Shown piece after piece: positions 57,447 to 64,000 of a stretch of DNA of 64,000 nt. Below the pieces are notes generated by a model, which saw nothing but the letters and a program-made list of their open reading frames with translations, was not told where the DNA came from and ran no database searches. The DNA is from Marsupella aquatica (lineage: Eukaryota > Marchantiophyta). Position 1 is the stretch's first letter. The number at the start of each line of letters is the position of its first letter. The translations under genes and the position numbers were made by a program. The stretch lies in contig OZ316899.1 in assembly GCA_973895155.1 (NCBI GenBank), positions 10,230,001 to 10,294,000 of the forward strand, written 5' to 3'.

Positions 57447-57511
57447 GTTCCGCCGCCGGAACGTACCTTAGTCGATAACAGGATCGACCCCGGCTTAAGG
57501 ACTTCTAAGCC
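57447..57511 (-). other. Twin stem-loops of family-R 3' end (copy 2)
   Basis: In plus-strand letters GGCTTA-AGGACTTC-TAAGCC (57492-57511) and GTTCCG-CCGC-CGGAAC (57447-57462). Order and type match 988-1028 and 63735-63779. The closing pair is G-C here but A-T in the other two copies, so both arms changed together. Confidence 0.65.
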
Positions 57512-58188
57512 TTCGTGTTATCCGCCTTCGTGTTATCCGCCTTCGATCCGGTTTCAATGATACAGGTCCTCAACCCGTGCTCGCAACCACATACCCGCAA
57601 GCTGCACCCCGTGCACGACTCGGGTAGTGCGTTCAGCCCGGCATTGTCACCTATACACGAGATTCACACACACATACACGCACACAAGCATACAATCTTG
57701 ATTTACACGAAGGAAATTAGGGAAAGGATTTTACTACATAGGGGACATATGCGTACACTTGGTTGACCCAACAGCTCCGGAATGAACAGGTTCAAGGCCG
57801 AGGGAGTACACTACAATGGAGCCCGGCTCCACACTCGCCCGACGAGCTTAGTCCCACTCCCTCCCCTTGGTACTCTTCCACTCTCAGAGGTCGGGACTCC
57901 CCGCGCATACCACGGATGTCCAACTCTGAGACTAAAAACCCCCCCTGCCTCTACCGAGGGGTGCACTAAATACTAAGGGCCGGGGAACAGAGTGTCCTCC
58001 CGCCCAAAGATTCGCTGACTTAGGTCCTAACTAATCTGACCGTCAGGCCGAAAAACGGCTGTGTCTTATTAGAAGATCCTAATCTACGCAGGCTGGACAG
58101 CATGGCAGTGCTGCGGTAACTAAGGCAGGTGCCTGTCCCAATAGCCTGACTTAGCTACTCCTAACCCTATTCTATTCCTACTCCGCCG
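57512..58188 (-). other. 3' non-coding region of the inserted family-R element
   Basis: No coding signal. A 17-base direct repeat (CCTTCGTGTTATCCGCC) sits at about 57511-57540, and the stretch is otherwise low-copy in this window. Confidence 0.45.
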
Positions 58189-60851
58189 CTAATGCCTGGC
58201 ACGCTTGCCAGAGCCGCCCGAGTGGGAGCGGCCATCCCGCTGCTTACGAAGTCTGTCGTTGTCCGCCTTGAGGAGCTGGACCTGGTCCAACAAAGATTCG
58301 TTCTCTCGCTTCGCCGCGTTTGTCTCCTCCGTTGCCTCCTGGCATGCCTCCTCCAGCTGCTGGGTGTCGCTCGTCAGCTTGCCCGCCAGCTGGTCCTGCT
58401 TCTCGGCTTTGGTTTGGAGCCGTGCCACTTTGGCCTGTAGCGTGGCTATCTCCGCAATGTCCCGCTGGGCCCGTTCTTCGGCCTCCTCCAGGTCCTTTTG
58501 CCAGATGACAGTTTGATTCTTCAAACTGTCAATCTGGTTCCGGAGTCGTGCAATCTCGGCCTCGTTCCCAGCTTTGGCCTGCTCGGCTAGGGCGGTAAGG
58601 GCGTGCGCCTTTGCTAACAAATCATTGGTGGCTGCAACTTTGGGTCATAGTTGCAGAAGCTCAGCCTCTTGAGCCGCAACTTCGTTCTTTAAGTATACGG
58701 ACTCCACCCGGTACCGCTCTATCCTCTGAAGGGCCTCTGACTGGGCCCGACCTGCCTTTACTGCGGCAACTAACTCCTGATTGAAGAAACAGGCTACCTT
58801 CCGGGCCATGAACTCCCCGGTATCCCAGGCAATTTGATGAGAGAAATCTCTCAGAAGCCCATTCAGAAATGTACCCGGTACGAAGAGTTCCGGGTGGTCC
58901 AGGTTGTGCCTGTCCGGAGTTGGGCACGGGCAGACGTCAACATGCGCGGGGGCTGGGGCAGTGACATCCAGCCCTGGGACGTAATGTTGGAAGGGGCTGG
59001 AGTGTCCTCCTGCAGCAATGTTTGGTTCTCCGGAATAGCCACCGGTGGGTCTTTGGGAGACCCGGGCTCGAGTAAGACCTCCGCTGTACCGACTTCTGTA
59101 CTTAGCCCGGCCTGTTGGATCGCATCTACGGTTGCAATAACCGACCCATCCGGTACCTCCTCGGTTACGACTACAACTACTTGTGGGGGTGGGGTGGGTG
59201 AAGCTTGCGTGTCCGCTGGACTTCGGGCCTCGGGTTGGGGCCGTCTCTCCAAGGCCGGGAAAACCCACCTAGCTGGGACTAGCTTTGTAACGTTGACACG
59301 AGGAAGGGTTCATCGATCAAATCGAGCGTACCACTCAAGAATGATCTCGATATGGCTAGCGAAGTACGCCTTCCCACCAATGTACAGCGTCTTCCTTCGC
59401 CGCTCCATCTCTTCATGGAATTTCTTAGCGAAGTACAACGCCCACTTCCTAGGTCGATAGTTCTTGACCTGGATAACCTGGGCGGCGGAGATCTCCCCCC
59501 GGGGTTCCATCATCTGGAGGGTGTACCTTTGGAACTCCAGTCGCTCAGCTATCTCGGGGATGAGGCAGGTCCTCATCACGAACCCGTTGTCCACTGCTCC
59601 CTCTGAGGGAAAACTCAAGGATTGGTACTTGGCTCCCTTGCCCCCGGGAGCCCGTGATTCGACTCGATGGTCACCTTCGGGTAATCCAAAGATCATCTTG
59701 AGCCATTCTTCCGTGAGGGACATATTCCTTCCCCGCAGCCAAGTATGTTGACGTGCGTCATCGAAATTCTTGACAAATTCCGTCAGGTCCTCCCCGTTGT
59801 ACCTGCAAGTGTTCCAAGGGAGAGAGGCGAGGTGCTCGAATCCTTGAGTCTTCAGGTACACCGCATGCTTGGGATGGAGGATGTTCTTATGCACGTTTTC
59901 CCCCATGCGGTGCATTGTCACCTTGGCCACGGCTACCGTGGCCAATGGTAACCCGGATGCAGTGGCGGGTTCCTTCCTCTTCTTCCCCCGTGATTGGCTC
60001 GGGGAAGGTGACACCTCCCCATCCTCTCGATCGAGCATAGGTAGTGCTACCGCCGTTAGTATTGGTCCCGGGGCGGCCACGGTCACCGTGTTGTCTGCTG
60101 GAGCCGCTCCTTGGGTCCGAGCATGGGGAGGGGACGATGTAGTGTTGGCCCCCTGAGTGTTTGCTCCTCTGGGCCGCCTTAGCAAGGGTGGGGTAGCCTC
60201 GTCGTCGTCGCTAAGGTCCACGGCGTTGATGACGGAGCGTACTTGTACGGCTGGCAGGGCGATCGGTGGTGGGGGTTGGCTAGGCTGAGGCCGAGACTGA
60301 GACTGAGATTGAAGCTAAGCCTAAGCCTAAGTCTGAGTCTGCGTTGGTGCGGGTACGGGTATGGGGTCCACTGGGCTGGCGCCGGCGGTTGCGGGTCTAG
60401 TTCCCATGAAGCTTTGCAGGTGCTGGTAGAAGTTCTCCAAAGCAAGTGCGGACGACCTTGTTGAACGGGTAGTGCTGGACTCGCTGTTGATGATAGCCCA
60501 AACCTGAGTAGGGATGTGGTCGAAGTGATGTCATTGCAAGTCAATCGTACCCGGGATATTGAAGACCTCGTCCGGAAGTCGAAGCAATGCTTCCCATAAA
60601 CCAATATATTTGTCTCCATTGAAGAAGTACCCAGATACCTCTGCTGGTCGGTAAAGCTCGCTCTGAGACGGGTAGTCAAAGTTAAGGATGTAGTGGTGTC
60701 GTCCTGCTAGGCGGATGGCTCTCTCGTACTCGCATTTGATTTCGTATCGGCGCGGGTTGGCGTGTTTCAATGAGTCGGCCAAGTGTCTTCTGGTAGATAG
60801 GAACTGCGTCCAGAATCGAATGGCCAAACTGGAGAGGATCGTGTGCGACAT
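58189..60851 (-). pseudogene. Family-R protein: helical, globular and coiled-coil regions
   Basis: ATG at 60851 lies about 100 bases after the TATA box. N-terminal part: MSHTILSSLAIRFWTQFLST ... VSGYFFNGDKYIGLWEALL, stop near 60531. Then a Pro/Gln/Ser-rich linker with TAG codons leads to DLSDDDEATPPLLRRPRG and a globular domain (VYLKTQGFEHLASLPWN, MIFGLPEGDHRVESR, IQVKNYRPRKWALYFAKKFH, SHIEIILEWYARF; TGA at 59310). A Pro/Thr-rich stretch with one frame change near 58930 is followed by a long coiled coil (RIERYRVESVYLKNEVAAQE, EIARLRNQIDSLKNQ) ending RSHSGGSGKRARH at 58192. It aligns region by region with 21476-23770. A gag-like structural role is inferred from the coiled coil only. Confidence 0.6.
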
Positions 60852-60950
60852 TCAGAGGAGATAGTAGTGGCGACTAAGAGAGAACGAGAGAGCTGGGGTC
60901 GAAGCTGGCGCGTGGACTGATGGACTGGTGCACTACAAAGGGTCGGCTCC

Positions 60951-60960
60951 CTTTTTATAC
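60951..60960 (-). promoter_or_regulatory. TATA box of the inserted family-R element
   Basis: GTATAAAAAG on the minus strand, about 360 bases from the element's 5' end and about 100 bases before the start codon at 60851. It is the only good TATA motif in the leader, and its distance fits an untranslated leader of about 70 bases. Confidence 0.65.
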
Positions 60961-61320
60961 CTTGAGGGCTTGTCGATCCCCCGACATCTCCTTGTTGCCT
61001 ATAGGCTGAACCGTTCACGCTTGTAGTGTACCGGCCACTCCGCCGGTCTGAGTCACCGCGTGTCAGTGGACGCCTCCCGAAGTTTGTTATACGGACCCGA
61101 GGGAGGGCCCCCCCCCCACGCTCGTAACTCGGGCATGCAAATGGCGACGTGCCGCCAGCCCGAACATGAATTCCCCTTATTGACTAATGATTTCCTACTC
61201 ATAATGGCTACCTAAATACTGTCGTTATGCTAATCATAGCGGCCTAAGATACCCCTAATGCGTGTGCTAAGCACGGTTTAGACCGAATTACTCATTACTT
61301 GCCGTACCGGCGGCGTCACA

Positions 61321-62065
61321 AATCTGCCTTCAAAAAACGACAATGGCCCATGTATATGACTTTCTGCAGGGCTCTGGAGTACTCACTGGTGACATTGTGC
61401 CCACAAATAGTATAAGCACAATATCCTTTTGTTGTTTGGCCTGATATCATCCCATGGGCTGGGTAGTCAGCTATAGTCAAAATGACGATGGCTCTAAGGA
61501 TGAATGGGTTTAACCTCCCAAGCCTCTATAGGACATCATATGTGAGAACTCCTTCCTCCCAAAGCTTTCTCAATTCCTCCACTAGGGGAGCCAGAAACAC
61601 ATCTATGTTGGCAGATACAGCATTGTCTGGCCCTGGTATCAGTAGGACCATCTAAACAAAAAATTGTTTTGTAGTCATCCAAGGAGGAAGGTTATAATTC
61701 AAAATAGTTACATGCCAGAACAAAAATTTGTTGTTCTTGTCTCCAAATGGGTTTACCCCATCCAATGACAGCCCAAGTTTGACATTCCTTGGCTCAGCAG
61801 CAAATTCAGGATACATCTCATCTCTGAGTTTCCACTGCCTTGAATTTGCAGCATGTCGTTGTAGCCCATCAACACTTTTCTTGTCAGTTGCCCAAGTCAT
61901 CATCTTCAAGATGGCATGGCTTCTGAACATCCGCTGAAGTTTGGGAATGAGTGGAAAATGACAAAGTACCTTGGCGGGAACCATAGACTTTCCTGAGTTC
62001 CGATACCTGTGCTTTCCACACTTAGGGCATGTCAACGATTTGCACACCAGAAGTACAAGGTCTAA
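61321..62065 (-). pseudogene. CACTA transposase TNP2, N-terminal part
   Basis: From the right: VCKSLTCPKCGKHRYR (Cys-x2-Cys zinc motif typical before the tnp2 core), FPLIPKLQRMFRSHAILKMM, MTWATDKKSVDGLQRH, LGLSLDGVNPFGDKNNKF (tnp2 DGxNPFG block) and HVTILNYNLPPWM. A TAG at about 61652, then LLIPGPDNAVSANIDVFLAPL, VLTYDVL, a second stop, and MISGQTTKGYCAYTICGHNV up to CRFLKAD at the insertion point. This is the usual order of plant En/Spm transposase. The protein's own N-terminus is lost where family-R sequence starts near 62066. Confidence 0.85.
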
Positions 62066-63094
62066 ATTTCCAGGTTGAGAGGCTCAGAAAGACGGCTAAG
62101 GATCAGGCCACCCAGAGCGAGAAGGCCTTGGCAGAAGCCCAAAGGAAGTATGACAAGTTACTCGACCGGTTGGAGGCCATGCGTGAGAAGCATGATGACG
62201 CCATGTGCACAGCGGCCAATGATCACCTAAACCGAGTTCAACAGATACGCAAGGAGCTTCAGGAGGAGCTAACCAGGACAAAGTAGGCATGGACGGACGA
62301 GGTCACAAAACTGGAAGGCATCAACGACTCCTTGAAAGCAGCCATAATAAGCAAGAGTTGGAGATCGTGCAGATCTTAAATGAGGAGCTGAAGATGGCCA
62401 GGTCCGAGATACAACGGCTTAACAATGAAGTTGAAGATGTATCTCAGGAATTGGAGGAGGCCAGGGATAAGATGCTCGGGTTGCAGAAGCGTGCCGACAA
62501 TCAAACGGAGAAATTGAAGAAGTATGCCAAAACGGGATATGGGTCACCAACTGAAAGGCTTCCCGTCAGTAGTATGGTAGGCGGAAATACAGTGAAGCCA
62601 AAGCCAAAGCCGAGCTCACTGTTGTCAAGCGTGACTGGGGGCAAAGCCATGCAGTTGGTAGCAGATTTGGCAAAGACGTTCATGGGGCCAGGCGATAATA
62701 AAGTTAAGCCCCTTAAAGCCACTCCGGAGGAAGTCGAGAGCATGGCCGCTCACATTTGTGGTACTGTGGCCCTGAAGGCAGCTGTGGTAGAGGTAAGTAC
62801 TGCGGATCAACTTGGAGCTGCGGTAACAGGTTCAGACAATGGTACTGCTTTATGGACGCCCAAAACGTGAAGCCGTGGGTTATTGAGACCGAGCGCATCG
62901 GGGAGCAGGCTTGGATTGAGGAAGTTAAGGCAAAAGCTCTCCAAGCCGTTTCCCAGGAGGATGTCAATGCAGCAGCCAATGTCGGGGCCAACAAACCAGA
63001 ACCCGAAGTCGAGGAAGCCGAAGGGGTCAAGCCGGAGCCGATGGCAAGAGAAGGTGCAGAGTCGGAAAATTCGGACTTAGCCCCGGTCATCTGA
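62066..63094 (+). pseudogene. Family-R coiled-coil protein, C-terminal half
   Basis: The first frame, VERLRKTAKDQATQSEKALA to QQIRKELQEELTRTK, ends in TAG at 62284-62286. After a frame change, LEIVQILNEELKMARSEIQR and LNNEVEDVSQELEEARDKML continue a heptad pattern to about 62520, then a Lys/Pro/Ser-rich linker. A second change near 62850 leads to the acidic tail NVGANKPEPEVEEAEG, ending ENSDLAPVI with TGA at 63092. It resembles the coiled-coil parts of 23411-23770 and 58189-58650 in layout rather than in close sequence. Function unknown. Confidence 0.5.
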
Positions 63095-63183
63095 CAATTA
63101 AGGAGGGCCAGTCATTGGTTGGAAGGAGGACGTGGCGGCAGGAGAAGGGCTTGGGCCAGAAGGGCGCGGCCGTTGTAGGATGG

Positions 63184-63206
63184 GACAGGGCAAGTAGTGC
63201 CCTGTC
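63184..63206 (+). other. Perfect hairpin in family-R 3' region
   Basis: GACAGGGCA-AGTAG-TGCCCTGTC: nine paired bases with a five-base loop, about 90 bases after the stop codon and with no T-run behind it. It is not seen in the other family-R copies. Confidence 0.6.
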
Positions 63207-63734
63207 GGCTTAGGTAGTATTAGATGCTTGGTTCACACAGGGTTCCGGGCTAGTCAAGTGTTTTAGGTGATAGTTTTTTTGTAGGTCGCGGTGGAAGGCC
63301 GTGAGTTGTGGTAAGGATTTCCGCCTTTTCCCCTGAACGCGTTGCAAGGATAAAAACCTGGGCAGTGTGGCCCGGGGGGCTTTTTCTTAGTCAAGGCTTT
63401 AGTGTAAATCTGTATTGTTGGGAGCACAGGAAGCTCTTGGCTAAATTTAGACCGCAGGGTATCAGTAAACCACCAGTTCCCTTGGATTTCTGAGCAATTG
63501 TTTGAATTGAGTTGGCCTCGTTGCATAGTTTGCAGATTCTTGCCATCCAAGAAGTTGAGTGTTATGATATCTGTTGCTTGATTGATTTAAGTCAGATAGG
63601 GTGAACTGTTGAGCAAAATACAATTGCATTGTCTTGATTGGAGACTGCCCAATCAAACTCTGAGAGAAAAGTGAGGATTGAGAGTGTTTAGTCGGTGAAG
63701 TGTGGGTTGAGTTAGTCTAAAAAAGACCTTCAAC

Positions 63735-63779
63735 CGGCTTAAGAAATTAAGCCGTAGGGGTACATTCCGAGGGCGGAAT
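63735..63779 (+). other. Twin stem-loops of family-R 3' end (copy 3)
   Basis: CGGCTTAA-GAAA-TTAAGCCG (63735-63754) has eight pairs and a GNRA-type loop; after nine bases comes ATTCCG-AGGG-CGGAAT (63764-63779). The loop of the second hairpin differs from copy 1 (AGGG versus GCGG) while the stem is unchanged. Confidence 0.65.
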
Positions 63780-64000
63780 ACAAATATACTTGAAGAAGTT
63801 AAAGAGGAATTAGGTGTCTCAGTTGTGCACAATTCACAAGCCTAGTGAAAGAATTGGTCCGGTAAGTGTGGATCAAAGGAGAGGATCGCGTTTCCAAACC
63901 AAATAGCTGCCAAAGGGCAAGAGGACGGACATAAACGAGTGGTTTATGATCGACTGAGGGTAGTTCTTTGGGTTAGAGGTCTTGGAAAACGCGCCACATT

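Larger units (their letters stand above)
57278..61320 (-). mobile_element. Complete 4043-bp family-R element inserted in TNP2
   Basis: On the plus strand it starts TGTCACGTCATCAG (57278) and ends CGGCGGCGTCACA (61320), so the ends are TG...CA. GATCT (57273-57277) and AATCT (61321-61325) flank it, a 5-bp duplication with one mismatch; removing one copy restores a continuous TNP2 frame (RFLKAD to HPYKER). Read on the minus strand it has 469 bases of leader with a TATA box, one long frame, and 910 bases of 3' sequence with twin stem-loops. No internal LTR pair, reverse transcriptase or integrase is visible. It could be a solo LTR that itself encodes a protein, or a non-autonomous element of unknown type. 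Confidence 0.75.
50979..62065 (-). mobile_element. CACTA (En/Spm) element with TNP1-like and TNP2 genes, interrupted
   Basis: Its 3' terminus CACTAGAAGAATCCGAGGTG starts at 50979, followed by GTGAC/GTCAC-rich subterminal repeats to about 51480. Both genes read on the minus strand: TNP2 (about 62065 to 55693, split by the insert 57278-61320) upstream, then a TNP1-like gene (55331 to 51879). The 5' terminus is missing, because family-R sequence begins near 62066 inside the TNP2 coding region. Several stops show that this copy is dead. Confidence 0.8.
62066..64000 (+). mobile_element. Family-R copy, 5'-truncated, running off the window end
   Basis: It holds a coiled-coil reading frame, an acidic C-terminus and a 3' region with twin stem-loops at 63735-63779. 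The 5' end is missing, as the TNP2 sequence changes directly into the coiled-coil frame near 62066. The region after 63800 extends beyond the stem-loops further than in the complete copy. Confidence 0.55.

Noticed and set aside
60241-60470. Arg/Leu-repeat frame (RLRPRLRLRLKLSLSL-like)
   Set aside because: It is the complement of a Pro/Gln/Ser-rich linker in the minus-strand family-R protein, generated by a GA-rich simple repeat.
57278-61320. Interpretation of the TNP2 insertion as a classic LTR retrotransposon with two LTRs
   Set aside because: I compared the two ends and found no direct repeat beyond TG/CA, and no PBS, polypurine tract or pol domains, so only a solo-LTR-like or unknown element is supported.

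Overview
The window looks like repeat-dominated nuclear DNA of a land plant. The signs are degenerate interstitial plant-type telomere repeats (CCCTAAA), GT-AG introns, plant CACTA and PIF/Harbinger transposases, a MULE-like SWIM transposase, and a short nuclear copy of mitochondrial atp1 beside a group II intron 3' end. The atp1 fragment has residues (NYYTK, GLNKIQ, KGMALN) that I associate from memory with non-flowering plants more than angiosperms; this is a weak hint, not an identification. I see no intact ordinary host gene.

Layout. 1-1140: 3' part of a coiled-coil-encoding retroelement-like unit (family R). 1676-2905: telomere-like and minisatellite repeats. 2930-7112 (-): decayed MULE-like transposase. 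7583-9000: more tandem repeats. 10018-15920 (+): decayed gene A, with a ParB-like domain, an N6/N4-methyltransferase-like domain and a Ulp1 cysteine protease domain on successive exons. 16510-20578 (+): gene B, a relative of A without the protease. 21290-23777 (+): family-R copy fused in frame to 23778-26472, which encodes a methyltransferase-like region (locus C) followed by an FCP1/NLI-type HAD phosphatase-like region. 26957-28470: CACTA 3' fragment. 28750-29259: mitochondrial insert with a group II intron end. 29260-43383: a 14.1-kb CACTA element with matching TIRs and about 575-bp tandem repeats. 44417-45216 (-): PIF/Harbinger transposase. 46898-50830 (-): locus D, an inverted paralogue of C. 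50979 to about 62065 (-): CACTA element with TNP1-like and TNP2 genes. Its TNP2 is split by a 4043-bp family-R element (57278-61320) that has a near-perfect 5-bp target duplication. 62066-64000 (+): another family-R copy.

The most interesting part is the multi-copy A/B/C/D gene family. ParB-like plus N6/N4-methylase modules are a prokaryote/phage-style combination, yet here they carry spliceosomal introns at shared positions, have lost the catalytic motifs to varying degrees, and adjoin Ulp1 or FCP1-like domains. A second theme is a dispersed imperfect palindrome of the form ATCTCGG-(9 nt)-CCGAGAT. It forms arrays in the introns of gene A and in the flanking repeats, and its arms mostly keep pairing when they change. 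A third is a pair of stem-loops kept at the 3' ends of three otherwise diverged family-R elements. Most coding remnants are broken by nonsense codons more often than by frameshifts, consistent with C-to-T decay of methylated DNA.
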